Below are positions 43,609 through 52,933 of a stretch of DNA of 64,000 nt, piece by piece. The first letter of the stretch is position 1. Each line of letters begins with the position of its first letter. The notes beneath the pieces were generated by a model, which worked only from the letters and a program-made list of their open reading frames with translations, had not been told where the DNA came from and made no database searches. The stretch spans positions 930,001 through 994,000 of the forward strand of contig NZ_JAJDFX010000002.1 of NCBI RefSeq assembly GCF_024704385.1. The letters run 5' to 3'. The stretch comes from Cellulomonas sp. P24. Its GTDB lineage: Bacteria > Actinomycetota > Actinomycetes > Actinomycetales > Cellulomonadaceae. A program made the translations under genes and the position numbers.

Positions 43609-44738
43609 CGAATATCGATTCGAACCGAGTCGAACGACCGCAGGCGACTCTGGACGTGGTCGTCCCTCTCTACAATGAGGCAGAGGGAATCCTTCTCTTT
43701 CATCACGAATTGGTCAGCGTGCTCGACTCGCTGCGCGACCGTTATGTTTGGTCGGTCATTTACGTGGTCGATCCAAGTTCGGACGGAACAGCGCAGCGGG
43801 TGCGTGAGCTAGCAGCGGCCGACGCTCGCGTCGGTGCCATCATTCTCTTGCGGCGCGCCGGTCACCAGATGTCGCTGATAGCTGGGATGGAGCGCTGCAA
43901 CGCAGGAGTGGTCGTCACCATGGACGGGGACCTCCAGCACCCGCCCACGCTCATTCCCCAGATGCTCGACCTGTACGAGACCGGCGTGGACGTCGTTCAG
44001 ACAGTTCGCTCGAAGACCTCGGGGCAGGGTCGAATATCGCGGGCCATGTCTGGTGCGTTCTATCGCCTCATGCGCCGCCTCTCCAATGTTCCAATTGTCG
44101 AGGGCGGCGCGGACTACCGACTGATGTCTGCGAGGGTAGTCGACATCCTCTGCAACGAGATCGTCGAGAGCGACCGCTTCTTGCGGGGGTTGATCCCATG
44201 GCTGGGCCTGCCCACCGCCACGATCAGCTTCGAGGCTCCGGCGCGTCAGGCGGGGAGGAGCAAGTACTCATTGAGTCGAAGCTTCTCGCTCGCGGCATCC
44301 GGGATCGTGTCATTCAGCAAGGCTCCCCTCTATCTCGGTATCGTGCTGGGGCTTGTCGTCAGCATCTTGGGTCTGCTCAGCGGTGCAATCGCACTGGTGG
44401 TTCGACTTGCAGGAGCAGATGTTCCCGCCGGTTGGACGACCCTGGTCGTGATGGTTGCGATTCTCTCTGGCATGCAACTTGTCACGCTTGGTCTCGTCGG
44501 CCTCTACCTTGGTGTCGTCTTCGACGAGGCCAAGAAGCGACCTCAGATCCTCGTGGGCGAAGTGCTTTCCGTCACAGAACGTGACGACTCGGCATTCCGC
44601 ACCAAGGAGCGGCGCATCGTTCCCGATCGTGCACCGTCTCGCGAGGAGGCCTCGCACGGAGTGCGCCAACGGGAGGCAGACGTAGCGGATTCACGAGGGA
44701 CTCCAAACCTTCTGGACCCGGAATCGTCCAGTGACTGA
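43605..44738 (+). CDS. GT2 polyprenyl-phosphate glycosyltransferase, GtrB/ArnC type
   Basis: A 377-residue protein coupled to the dehydratase gene by ATGA. Catalytic domain: LDVVVPLYNEAEGILLFHH, VDPSSDGTAQRVRELA, RRAGHQMSLIAGMERC, VTMDGDLQHPPTLIPQML and the PIVEGGADYRLMSARVVD block. Two C-terminal helices (YLGIVLGLVVSILGLLSGA, then VVMVAILSGMQLVTLGLVG) are typical for GtrB/ArnC. The last 65 residues are an unusual charged cytoplasmic tail. It would load the sugar onto polyprenyl phosphate for flipping, with GtrA (40127) as likely partner and the membrane protein that follows as likely outer-face transferase. Confidence 0.87.
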   Translation: MTNIDSNRVERPQATLDVVVPLYNEAEGILLFHHELVSVLDSLRDRYVWSVIYVVDPSSDGTAQRVRELAAADARVGAIILLRRAGHQMSLIAGMERCNAGVVVTMDGDLQHPPTLIPQMLDLYETGVDVVQTVRSKTSGQGRISRAMSGAFYRLMRRLSNVPIVEGGADYRLMSARVVDILCNEIVESDRFLRGLIPWLGLPTATISFEAPARQAGRSKYSLSRSFSLAASGIVSFSKAPLYLGIVLGLVVSILGLLSGAIALVVRLAGADVPAGWTTLVVMVAILSGMQLVTLGLVGLYLGVVFDEAKKRPQILVGEVLSVTERDDSAFRTKERRIVPDRAPSREEASHGVRQREADVADSRGTPNLLDPESSSD

Positions 44739-46992
44739 TCAGCGTCACGTCGGCCAGATTGTTCCAGACGAAGGGGCGGATCACGAAGGCACGCCCGTGA
44801 GTCTCGGGACAGCACATCGCTTCCACCACCGAACCGGGCGTTCGCTTGTTGGCGTTCTTCGCGATACGTGGAACGTTGCGCGTTTCACGTCGGGTCCAAG
44901 TTGGCTCGAGGTGGGACTTGTCGCTGCGCTAGTAGTCGCCATCCAGGTGATCATGTTCTCGGGCTACTACCGAGGCACCACTTCGCCGAGTGGCGACTTC
45001 CTCGCGTCTTACAATACCGAGGCGTTCGCCTGGTGGCGTGACGGTGGGATTTTCAATCCGCCGAGCTGGATGCCATACACCTGGGGCGGGTTCCCCGCAT
45101 CTGCCCAGGTGCAGAACAGCTCGTGGTACCTACCGACCGGCCTCACCGCATGGCTGACGCCCTACGACATCCACGCCGCCGCGACGCTGCAGGCACTGCA
45201 CGTAGCCTTCGGAGGCGTCGGAGTCTATGTCCTCGGTAGACGGGCGGGCTTCGGACGTCTGGTTGCGTCGTTCGGCCTGGTCGCGTATTCATTTACCTCA
45301 GGGTTCTTTGTTGAGGCGCCATATGTCGATATCGTCCGGGGATTCGCACTTGCGCCCTGGATCTTCTTGTGCCTGTCCCCTCTGTGGCCGTGGCGTCGCC
45401 GCTGGTCAGTCCCCATTGCTGCGCTCCTGCTTTGGCAGGCGGCCGTGGGGGTCTATCCGGGCGCACTCGTAGCGATCGGATACTGCGGCATCGCGTGGCT
45501 GGCGGTCTGGCTGATAGTGAGCAAGCGCGCATCGATGACCTTTTTAGTTCCTCTCGCGCTCGCTGGGGTCATTGCCCTGCTGCTCACCATGCCGAAATTC
45601 CTTCCGCAGCTCGGCCTGGGCACTATCGCGCGAGGACGAGTGCAGGACCTCACGGTGCTCACCCCCTCCACACTTGCCACGCTCGTTCTTCCCGGGTACC
45701 CAGGACTGGCAGGCGTGTTCTCCTTGAATATCTTGTTCGTGCCCGCCGCTGTGATCCTGTTGGCCTCACTTGTGTCACTTAGGCGCCCGATCGTCCGTGC
45801 AGCAGTGATCACGCTGGCAGTCGCTCTGGTTCTCGCCGTCCCGCAGAGTCCAGTTCGGGCACTTGATAGCCTTCTGCCGGGGATTGCGTCAAGTCGGTTC
45901 CGGCTGAACGACTATCTTCCGGTCTTGTTCTTGGCGGCCGTCATCGGCGCCATGTCGGGTCTCGAACGCATCCACGGAGCTCGCAGACGCGATGCGGGGA
46001 CCCGTCGCACGCTCGCCAGAGTCGGCATTCTGTGGATTCCTCTCGCCCTGGCGATAGCAATGCTGAAGCGCGGTCGATTCACAACCGGCGATTGGGTGCA
46101 CACGTTTGTCGTCCTTGCTGTGACGACAGTCTGCATCACGATTCTCGCGGTCGCGGCTCACCGTCTCGCCGGGACACACGTCTGGCGCGTGACCGTCTCC
46201 GTCGTGGTGATAGCTCTCTCGGCCGCCTCGGGGTATGCGTATGCGAGCACGGTGCGGGACCTCTGGAGCGTCGACACCATGACCGCGCAGCGGAGTCTCT
46301 GGGGTGTGACGTCAGGGGAACTGATTGCTCAACGGGGGCCGACCTCCACCGTTGAACGCCCAGCTCGGGTTGGTTTGGCAGGCGGGGGGGCCGATGACTA
46401 CGGCTCTCGGCGGTACCTTGCGGGCTTCTACACGGGGCGCTCAGCGGTCGGTGGCTACTTCAGCGTGCATCAGTCGGCTTCGTACGTCGCTGCGAGCCAG
46501 TCGTTCTCCAGCCCTACCTCGGCGCCTGACGCGATCGCCTTCTGGTCGGCTCCGGGCATAGTGATTCCCACACCGGACCTCGCTGGTTCCCGGCTCCCGA
46601 GCTCTGGCCTCGTTGCGTCGTGCGTCGCGTCTCGGCGGTGTGGGGACATCAGTGTCACCCCTGTCGCGTACTCGGCCGGGCATCTCGTCTACTCCGTCGT
46701 AGCCGAACGGGCGAGCACTATCGTCGCCAACGAGGCGTACTACCGGGGCTGGAGGATCCTGCTGACAGGTTCGGACGCCGTGTCACGTACCGTTGCCGCT
46801 CGGCTGGGACCTTCCGGAGCGATCGAGTTCGATCTGCCTGCGGGGTCTTGGCAGCTCTCGATGACCTACGTGACTCCGCTCGAGGCGCCGTCCAGGGGCG
46901 CGTTCACGCTCGGCCTGCTTGGACTCATGGCATCTGTCGCACCCTATAAGCGCTTACGGATTGCCCAGCGTCGCGTACATCACACGCATTAA
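44731..46992 (+). CDS. Large polytopic membrane protein, probable GT-C type transferase
   Basis: A 753-residue protein starting at GTG, overlapping the GtrB-type gene by eight bases. After a cytoplasmic N-terminus of about 55 residues come ten or more helices. The first outer loop holds SGDFLASYNTEAFAWWRDGG and YTWGGFPASAQVQNSSWYLP, a YfhO-like pattern with an acidic residue after helix 1, as expected of a GT-C active site. The C-terminal 200 residues are extracytoplasmic beta-rich, with a last helix near the end (FTLGLLGLMASVAPYKRL). Likely transfers the polyprenyl-phosphate sugar made by the operon to a surface polymer. Confidence 0.65.
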   Translation: MTDQRHVGQIVPDEGADHEGTPVSLGTAHRFHHRTGRSLVGVLRDTWNVARFTSGPSWLEVGLVAALVVAIQVIMFSGYYRGTTSPSGDFLASYNTEAFAWWRDGGIFNPPSWMPYTWGGFPASAQVQNSSWYLPTGLTAWLTPYDIHAAATLQALHVAFGGVGVYVLGRRAGFGRLVASFGLVAYSFTSGFFVEAPYVDIVRGFALAPWIFLCLSPLWPWRRRWSVPIAALLLWQAAVGVYPGALVAIGYCGIAWLAVWLIVSKRASMTFLVPLALAGVIALLLTMPKFLPQLGLGTIARGRVQDLTVLTPSTLATLVLPGYPGLAGVFSLNILFVPAAVILLASLVSLRRPIVRAAVITLAVALVLAVPQSPVRALDSLLPGIASSRFRLNDYLPVLFLAAVIGAMSGLERIHGARRRDAGTRRTLARVGILWIPLALAIAMLKRGRFTTGDWVHTFVVLAVTTVCITILAVAAHRLAGTHVWRVTVSVVVIALSAASGYAYASTVRDLWSVDTMTAQRSLWGVTSGELIAQRGPTSTVERPARVGLAGGGADDYGSRRYLAGFYTGRSAVGGYFSVHQSASYVAASQSFSSPTSAPDAIAFWSAPGIVIPTPDLAGSRLPSSGLVASCVASRRCGDISVTPVAYSAGHLVYSVVAERASTIVANEAYYRGWRILLTGSDAVSRTVAARLGPSGAIEFDLPAGSWQLSMTYVTPLEAPSRGAFTLGLLGLMASVAPYKRLRIAQRRVHHTH

Positions 46993-47231
46993 CGTCGGAC
47001 GCTGTTCGCGCATTTCTTCGGGCGGGAGTCCCATGACCAGCTGTCGGCAGCAACCGATGCACGTGCCGCGCTGTTCGGAGTGCGGCTGCGGTCCGGTGTC
47101 TCTGCGCGGCTCGCAGCGACGCGTTTTCGTGACGCTCTCGCGATGCGGCGCGCAGGGCGCCTCGGGCTCGGCGGGAGCGACGGTCAAGTCCTCGGGAGTG
47201 GTGTAGCGGTTCGGCGTGACCCTTGTGTTGT

Positions 47232-47453
47232 TCAGGCGGTCAGTGCCAGGGGCGTGTTGGTCACCTCCTGGTCGTCGGGGACCAGGGCCAGGCGGGCCTT
47301 GGCGAGGAGCTCGAGGCCGAGGTAGCGGCGGCCTTCGGCCCATTCGTCGTGCTGCTCGGCGAGCACGGCGCCGACCAGGCGGATGACTGAGTTGCGGTCG
47401 GGGAAGATGCCCACGACGTCGGTGCGCCGGCGGATCTCGCGGTTCAGGCGCTC
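47232..47453 (-). pseudogene. IS256-family transposase, C-terminal part
   Basis: 73 residues from ERLNREIRRRTDVVG through SVIRLVGAVLAEQHDEWAEG to LVPDDQEVTNTPLALTA and stop. The E of the first motif is the third catalytic residue of the IS256-type D-D-E triad; D167 and D233 are in the separated N-terminal part (51920-52933). The reading frame continues leftward of the insertion, so the split is clean. Confidence 0.88.
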
Positions 47454-47455
47454 GT

Positions 47456-49450
47456 TTAACCGGCTCTCGTGGGCGGGGCAAGGGCTGGGGGGTTCTCGGT
47501 GCGTGGGCGGAGCCGGTCGAGGTGGTGCTCGATGGCGGTCGCGGCGCGGTCGTGGCGGGCTGCTTCGGAGGCCCATCCTCGGGCTTCGGCGTCGGTCTGC
47601 AGGGCGCGGATGTCGGCGACCTGGTCGGTCAACGCTGCGGTGAACTCGGCGGCTGGGGTGAAGTGGTCGCAGGTCTCGCAGATGTTGGCGTAGGGGCAGG
47701 CGCCCTGGGCCTGGTGGCGCGAGCAGTACCCGTTCCCGAGCCGGGTCTTGAGCATCTCGGTGCCGAGCCAGGCGATCTTGTCGGGCACGATCGGGCGTCC
47801 GACGGGGGTCAAGGTGAGCTGGCGTCGGAGCTTGCCGATCGACTCGTCGTAGGCGGCGCGCAGGGTCGGGGAGGCCAGGGTGGCGTAGCGGATCGTCATC
47901 TCGGGGGTCACGTGCCCGAGCAGCGCCATGAGGGCTTGCAGCGACATGCCGGCGTTGGCAAGGGCAGTCGCGTAGGTGTGGCGCAGCTGGTGGGGGGTCA
48001 CGACCAGCACCTGTGCGCCGGGGCCGTGCAACTGGGCGTCGCGGGCGGCGGTCAGCAGCCCGTTGCGCAGCCTCGTGGCGCCGAGCCGGTGGCCGTGCTC
48101 GGTGAAGAAGAAGTCGGTCGGTGCGCCGGTCCGCGGATGGGGCACGGGTCGGTGCTGCCCGCGGGTCGCGGCCCATTGGTCCAGAGCGGTGAGCGTGTCG
48201 TGGTCCAGGGGGACCATGCGTTCGGTGGCGAGCTTGCCGAGCGGGACACGCAGCCAGGTCCCGGCAGCGGCGTAGTCGACGACGGCGTCGAGCTCGAGGT
48301 CGAGCAGTTCCCCGATGCGCAGGCCCGCGCCGCGCAGCACGGTCAGCCCGGTGCGGGCGAACGGGTCGTCCAGTTGGGCAACGGCGCTCATCAGTGCGGC
48401 GTCGATGTCGGGTGCGAGGGCGCGGGGCAGGGGACGGTCGAGCTTGGGGATGTCGGCGGCGAAGACGAGTCGGCGGGCCGGTGCCTGGTCCCAGCCCCAG
48501 GCGGTGATGTCGTCCAGGAGGTTGCGTAGGGTCAGGACGGTGGAGGCGGCCACGGACCGGGAGATGGTGCGTCCGGTGCCGGCGGCGGCTCGTTGCCCTC
48601 GCCAGCCTCGGGTCTGGTTCCAGGCCAGGAAACCCTCGACGTGCTCACGGCGCAGGTCGGCGAAGGTTCGCAGGTCGCGGTGGTGGGTGGTGAGGTATTC
48701 CGCGACCGGCAGGAGGTCGTTGACCAGGGACTCGACTGACTTCGGGCGTAGCACGGTGGCGCGCGTGCGCACGTAGCGCCCGATCACCTCGCGGATCGGT
48801 TCGGCCATGGCGACGGCGTCCAGACGCTGCTCGAGGCTGCGGGCCCAGGGCCGTCGTCTGGGTGGGTCGTTCACGATGTGGGCCTGGAACAGGATCTGAC
48901 GCAGGCTGGCCAGTCGGCACCGGTAGGCCTTCTTCGTCGAGGCTGGGATCGTCACGCTCGAGTGGAGTGCAGCGTCGAAGTCGTCGATCACCGCGCTCGT
49001 GACCTGGCTGACGGCGCCCCCGTGCCAGGCGAGGATCACCGCGAGGCACTCACCCAGCACGGTCTGGACCCATGTCTGGGTCCAGCCCAGTGTCGCGCCG
49101 CCCGTCCGGGCGGCGGTGAAGCCGCCCGGGTCTCGGGCTTCGATCGTGGCAGCGAGGCCGGTGAGGTTCTTCGCCCCGGCCAGGTCCAGGTCCAGGCGCA
49201 CGAGCCCAGCGCCGATGGCGTGGACGAGGAAAGGCCATGCCCCGGTCCGGCGCAGGTCCTGCACCCGGACGCCGGTAGGCAGATCCATCCAGGCGGTCAG
49301 GTCGCCCGCGGTGGTCAGGAACGTGCGGGCGGCGCGCAGCCGGTCGCGTCGGGCCCGGTCGGACAGCTCGAGGGTATCCAGGTGATCGACGTAGTCCCCG
49401 AGAAGATCGTGGTCGCCAGCGGTCGCGATGCGCGCGACGGCGGCGCTCAT
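47456..49450 (-). CDS. TnpB-like tyrosine recombinase
   Basis: A 664-residue integrase, close to the 630 of Tn554 TnpB. Catalytic residues: R378 (GAGLRIGELLDLELD), K406 (PLGKLATERMVPL), H487-x2-R490 (TPHQLRHTYATA), H513 (LLGHVTPEMTIRYA) and nucleophile Y522. Residues 1-330 form the arm- and core-binding part. After the catalytic domain a cysteine cluster, CSRHQAQGACPYANICETC, may bind zinc, as in other large TnpB proteins. ATG 49450 overlaps the tnpA stop (ATGA). The TAA stop is only two bases inside the inferred element tip. Confidence 0.88.
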   Translation of the reverse strand: MSAAVARIATAGDHDLLGDYVDHLDTLELSDRARRDRLRAARTFLTTAGDLTAWMDLPTGVRVQDLRRTGAWPFLVHAIGAGLVRLDLDLAGAKNLTGLAATIEARDPGGFTAARTGGATLGWTQTWVQTVLGECLAVILAWHGGAVSQVTSAVIDDFDAALHSSVTIPASTKKAYRCRLASLRQILFQAHIVNDPPRRRPWARSLEQRLDAVAMAEPIREVIGRYVRTRATVLRPKSVESLVNDLLPVAEYLTTHHRDLRTFADLRREHVEGFLAWNQTRGWRGQRAAAGTGRTISRSVAASTVLTLRNLLDDITAWGWDQAPARRLVFAADIPKLDRPLPRALAPDIDAALMSAVAQLDDPFARTGLTVLRGAGLRIGELLDLELDAVVDYAAAGTWLRVPLGKLATERMVPLDHDTLTALDQWAATRGQHRPVPHPRTGAPTDFFFTEHGHRLGATRLRNGLLTAARDAQLHGPGAQVLVVTPHQLRHTYATALANAGMSLQALMALLGHVTPEMTIRYATLASPTLRAAYDESIGKLRRQLTLTPVGRPIVPDKIAWLGTEMLKTRLGNGYCSRHQAQGACPYANICETCDHFTPAAEFTAALTDQVADIRALQTDAEARGWASEAARHDRAATAIEHHLDRLRPRTENPPALAPPTRAG

Positions 49451-49767
49451 GACCGTGCCCCGCTCATCACGGCCCGGGCGGCGGCGTACTCGGCCGCCAG
49501 GTGCTCGATCGACAGGTGCACGTAGGCGGCGGTGGTCTGCGGGCTGACGTGGCCCATCAGGTCCCGCAGCGCGAGCAGGTCGATCCCCGCTGCGGCGAGC
49601 TCGGTGCCGTAGGTGTGCCGCAACCTGTGGGGGCGAACCCGGATCGCACCGGAGGACGCCCGGTGGCGGCGGAACAGACTTCGCAGCGCCGCCTCACCCA
49701 TCGGGCGCCCGGCGCCCGGGCCCCGCAGGACGACGAAGGCTTCCGGGGTGGCCAGACCGAGGGGCCG
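49447..49767 (-). pseudogene. TnpA-like tyrosine recombinase, C-terminal part
   Basis: 106 residues beginning RPLGLATPEAFVVLRGPGAG directly at the IS3 insertion and ending VMSGARS. They hold the second half of the active site: PHRLRHTYGTELAAAG (H-x2-R) and MGHVSPQTTAAYVHLS (H and nucleophile Y). Joined to the part at 51073-51810, they give an uninterrupted 352-residue TnpA, near the 361 of Tn554 TnpA. Confidence 0.88.
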
Positions 49768-49837
49768 CTCGGGACTGCCCCGGGTCTGGTTGACACCTGA
49801 TCTGTGAGGATCTGGTCCTCGCTGGAAGGATGTCCCC

Positions 49838-50125
49838 GTGGCAAAGCCCTATCCTCAGGAGTTCCGCAACGACGTCGTGGCCGTGGCCCGCAAGGGCCAG
49901 GCACCGCTGTCTCAGATCGCGAAGGACTTCGGCGTCTCCGAAGGCTCGCTGGCGAACTGGATGAAGCAGGCCGATGTCGAGGACGGCAAGCGTCCCGGTC
50001 TGAGCGAAGACGAGCGCAAGCAGTTGCGTGAGGCGAACAAGAGGATCCGCCTGCTCGAGCAGGAGAACGAGGTCCTACGGCGCGCTGCTGCCTACCTGTC
50101 GCAGGCCAACTTGCCGGGAAAATAG
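49838..50125 (+). CDS. IS3-family transposase OrfA
   Basis: A 95-residue protein from GTG 49838 with GGAAGGA upstream. PYPQEFRNDVVAVARKGQAP and IAKDFGVSEGSLANWMKQAD form the helix-turn-helix that binds the IS ends; LREANKRIRLLEQENEVLRR is the leucine zipper. It ends GGA AAA TAG; a -1 slip on the A run would join it to OrfB (reading I-V-F-P-L-V-R-E-M), giving the OrfAB transposase usual in this family. Confidence 0.93.
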   Translation: MAKPYPQEFRNDVVAVARKGQAPLSQIAKDFGVSEGSLANWMKQADVEDGKRPGLSEDERKQLREANKRIRLLEQENEVLRRAAAYLSQANLPGK

Positions 50126-50145
50126 TCTTCCCTCTCGTCCGTGAG

Positions 50146-51030
50146 ATGGCCGCGGCCGGCGCCCGCATCAGGGTGCCGGTCGCGGTGGCGTGCAGGGTCC
50201 TGGGTCTGACGACGCAGGGGTACTACAAGTGGCTCAAGAACCCCGTGTCCCAACGGGACTGGGACGACGCCCACCTCATCGACGTCCTTTACGAGATCCA
50301 TCAGGACGATGCGACGCTGGGCTACAGGTTCCTCACCGACGAGCTGGCCGACGAGCACGGCATCGTCGTGGGCGAGAACCGCGTGCACCGGCTGTGTGGC
50401 ATCGCCGGCATCTACGCCTCTCATGCGAAGAAGAAGACCAGCAAGCCAGGTGCCACCGGCCCCGCTCCGCATGACGACCTCCTCGCGGTGGTTGACGAGC
50501 ACGGCGTGGTCCGTCACGAGTTCGTCGCCGAGGCTCCCAACAAGGTCTGGTTGTGGGATATCTCCGAGCACCCCACGCGCGAGGGCAAGCTCTACATCTG
50601 CGCGATCAAGGACCTGTACTCCAACAAGATCGTGGGCTACTCCATCGACTCGCGGATGAAGGCGTCGCTGGCGGTCTCAGCGATGCGGAACGCGATCGCC
50701 CTGCGCTCACCGGTGAGAACGATCTGTCACTCGGACAGGGGCGGTCAATTTCGCGCCAAGAAGACCCAGCGCCTGCTCGCGAACAACGGCCTGGTCGGTT
50801 CGATGGGCCGCTCATACGGAGCCGGCGACAACGCCAGCATGGAGAGCTTCTTCTCCCTGCTCCAGAAGAACGTCCTGGACACCCGCCGCTGGGACACCCG
50901 CCAGGAGCTCCGGCTGGCGATGGTGACCTGGATCGAGACCAAGTACAACCGTCGCCGCCGACAGCGCGCCCTGGGCAAGCTCACCCCCGTCGAGTTTGAG
51001 ATGATCTACGCAGCCGCAGACGCGGCCTGA
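50146..51030 (+). CDS. IS3-family transposase OrfB (DDE integrase core)
   Basis: 294 residues from ATG 50146; the same frame is open to about 50120 and meets OrfA in the -1 frame. N-terminal helical part VACRVLGLTTQGYYKWLKNP, then the rve core: KVWLWDISEHPTREGKLYIC (first D), RTICHSDRGGQFRAKKT (second D), and SYGAGDNASMESFFSLLQKN (E), then RRWDTRQELRLAMVTWIETK and YNRRRRQRALGKLTPVEFE. All residues needed for activity are present. Confidence 0.93.
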   Translation: MAAAGARIRVPVAVACRVLGLTTQGYYKWLKNPVSQRDWDDAHLIDVLYEIHQDDATLGYRFLTDELADEHGIVVGENRVHRLCGIAGIYASHAKKKTSKPGATGPAPHDDLLAVVDEHGVVRHEFVAEAPNKVWLWDISEHPTREGKLYICAIKDLYSNKIVGYSIDSRMKASLAVSAMRNAIALRSPVRTICHSDRGGQFRAKKTQRLLANNGLVGSMGRSYGAGDNASMESFFSLLQKNVLDTRRWDTRQELRLAMVTWIETKYNRRRRQRALGKLTPVEFEMIYAAADAA

Positions 51031-51072
51031 GAACCATCAACCCCGAGTGTCAACCAGACCGGGGGCAGTCCC

Positions 51073-51810
51073 CTCCAGGCGAAGATAGGCGCCGAACTCG
51101 GTGAAGAAAGCCGCATCGATAGGGACGACGCGTTCCTTGGCGCCCTTGCCGACCACCCGCAGGCGCCGTCGGCCAGTATCGATGCTTTCCAGGAGCAGCC
51201 CGCGGACCTCGGCCGAACGCAGTCCGCCGAGCAGCATCGCGAGCACCATCGCCCGGTCCCGGTGAGTGCGCAAGCTCCCCAGGAACTCCTGGACCTGATC
51301 CATCGGCAGGGACTCAGGCAACTGGCGCGGTTGACGCACCAAGCGACCACCACCACGGGCACGTCCAGACCCGAGATGGCCGAGCAAACCCCCAGGTGCT
51401 GGCCTGGCTCCGGCGCCCCGCCGCGGCGTCGGGACCGGGTTCTGCGCCCGGGCCCCCGTCATCACCTGATACTCGAAGAACGCGCGGACCGCTGCGACAC
51501 GCCGGTTCACCGAGGACGGCGCCGCGCCCGGGCGCCGCAACGCCACGACGCCGCCGGCCTGGCCCGGTCGGCGCACCCCTTGGACGTCGATCCACTCGAA
51601 GATGTCCGTCGGGCCCACGTCCGCCACCAACAGGTCCCGCCCACCGATGAACCGAGCGAAGTTCAACAGGTCGTAGGCGTAGGCCCGCACCGTCGCAGGC
51701 GAGAAGCCCCTGCCGGCCAGGTGCCCCAGGAACGCGTTCACCTCCCCGACGCCAACCCAGCCACCGCTCAACTCGTGCCCGCCGTCAGTACGTCGCACCC
51801 GCAATTCCAT
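51073..51810 (-). pseudogene. TnpA-like tyrosine recombinase, N-terminal part
   Basis: 246 residues from ATG 51810 (GAGGGG four bases upstream), through VNAFLGHLAGRGFSPATVRA, SVNRRVAAVRAFFEYQVMTG, and the first half of the catalytic domain: MLLGGLRSAEVRGLLLES (catalytic R198) and VVGKGAKERVVPID. It is cut after GAG (E246), which is also the CTC target repeat of the IS3 element. The frame resumes exactly at 49767. Confidence 0.88.
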
Positions 51811-51919
51811 GACCCCTCCCCTCGCCAGCTCCCCGCAGGATCCGCCCGCCCCGACCCGAGCCCGGGCAGCCTCACGCCGCCAGCGCCAACGTGTCGCCCG
51901 AGAACCGGTTAACAGATAT

Positions 51920-52933
51920 GGGGTTGTTGGACCAGACCTGACGCCACAGGTCCTTGGGGAACGCGGTGAAGGCCAGGACGTCGGCCCGGGCGGCATCCAG
52001 GTGCTCAGCGACCGCGGGGAGCTTGTCGGTGACGGCGTCCAGGAGCTTGTCGAACTGGGCGGCCACGTCCTTGGCAGTCGGCTGGTCATAGACCGAGTGC
52101 AGCATCGCCTTGACCGCCGGCCAGGAGCTCTTCGGGCAGGTGGACATCAAGTTCGCCGCGTAGTGGGTGCGGCAGCGTTGCCAGGTCGCTCCGGGCAGGG
52201 TCGCCCCGATCGCCGCGACCAGCCCGGCGTGCGCGTCAGAGGTCACCAGCTTGACGCCGTTCAGGCCGCGGGCGACCAGGTCCTGGAAGAACGTGAGCCA
52301 CGCCGGGCCGGTCTCCGAGGTGGTGACCTGGACCCCGAGGATCTCGCGGTGCCCGTCGGCGTTGACGCCGGTCGCGACCAGGACCGCGGCGTTGACCACT
52401 CGCCCGGCCTCACGGACCTTCATCGTCAACGCGTCGGCGGCGACGAACGTGTAGGGCCCGGCGTCCAACGGGCGGGTGCGGAACGCCGCGACCTGGGCGT
52501 CCAGGTCCTTGGACATCTCCGAGACCTGCGACCGAGACAGGCCCGTGATGCCCAACGACTGCACGAGCTTGTCCATCCGCCGGGTGCTCACCCCGAGCAG
52601 GTAGCAGGTCGCGACCACCGACGTCAGGGCCGCCTCTGCCCGCCGGCGCCGGGTGAGCAACCACTCCGGGAAGTACGAGCCCGAGCGCAGCTTGGGGACC
52701 GCGACGTCGATCGTGCCAACTCGGGTGTCCAGGTCGCGGTGGCGGTAGCCGTTGCGCCGGTTGACCCGCTCGGGGCTGGCCTGGCCCCACCCGGCGCCGC
52801 AGACCGCGTCCGCCTCGGCCGACAACAACGCGTCGATGAACGTGGACAACAGGTCGCGCATCAGGTCCGGAGAGGCCTGGTCCAGCTGCTCGTGCAGGAA
52901 CCGGGCAGGGTCGATACTCGTGGGTGCGGTCAT
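51920..52933 (-). pseudogene. IS256-family transposase, N-terminal part
   Basis: 338 residues from ATG 52933: RFLHEQLDQASPDLMRDLL, GYRHRDLDTRVGTIDVAVPK, LTSVVATCYLLGVSTRRMDK, then D167 in YTFVAADALTMKVREAG and D233 in VKLVTSDAHAGLVAAIG, and CRTHYAANLMSTCPKSSWPA. It is cut after WRQVWSNNP. The open frame runs 15 foreign codons into the inserted element before stopping at 51872. Without the C-terminal catalytic Glu it should be inactive. Confidence 0.88.

Larger units (their letters stand above)
49771..51072 (+). mobile_element. IS3-family insertion sequence, apparently intact
   Basis: 1302 bases with terminal inverted repeats GGGACTGCCCCGGGTCTGGT.. (left) and the complement of GGGACTGCCCCCGGTCTGGT.. 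(right), one mismatch in the first 26 bases. The direct repeat CTC at 49768-49770 and 51073-51075 is the 3-bp target duplication expected for IS3. Both open reading frames and all catalytic residues are present, so this is the youngest of the nested insertions. Confidence 0.93.
47454..51919 (-). mobile_element. Tn554-like element with two tyrosine recombinases
   Basis: Foreign DNA between transposase codons P338 (CCC, 51922-51920) and E (GAG, 47453-47451). Its tips are GTTTAACCGG on the left and CCGGTTAACAGATAT on the right, sharing TTAACCGG in inverted orientation. It carries tnpA- and tnpB-like recombinase genes in overlapping order, as in Tn554. No tnpC-like or cargo gene is present. No target duplication is seen, which is typical of Tn554; one codon (normally Q) of the IS256 target is missing. 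An IS3 element sits within tnpA. The tips are inferred from the broken reading frame and may be off by a base or two. Confidence 0.8.

Noticed and set aside
46954-47197. Minus-strand frame with CIGCCRQLV left of the IS256 tip
   Set aside because: It starts inside IS256 and ends inside the preceding gene; the cysteine motif is suggestive of a truncated small protein but there is no independent start or family match.
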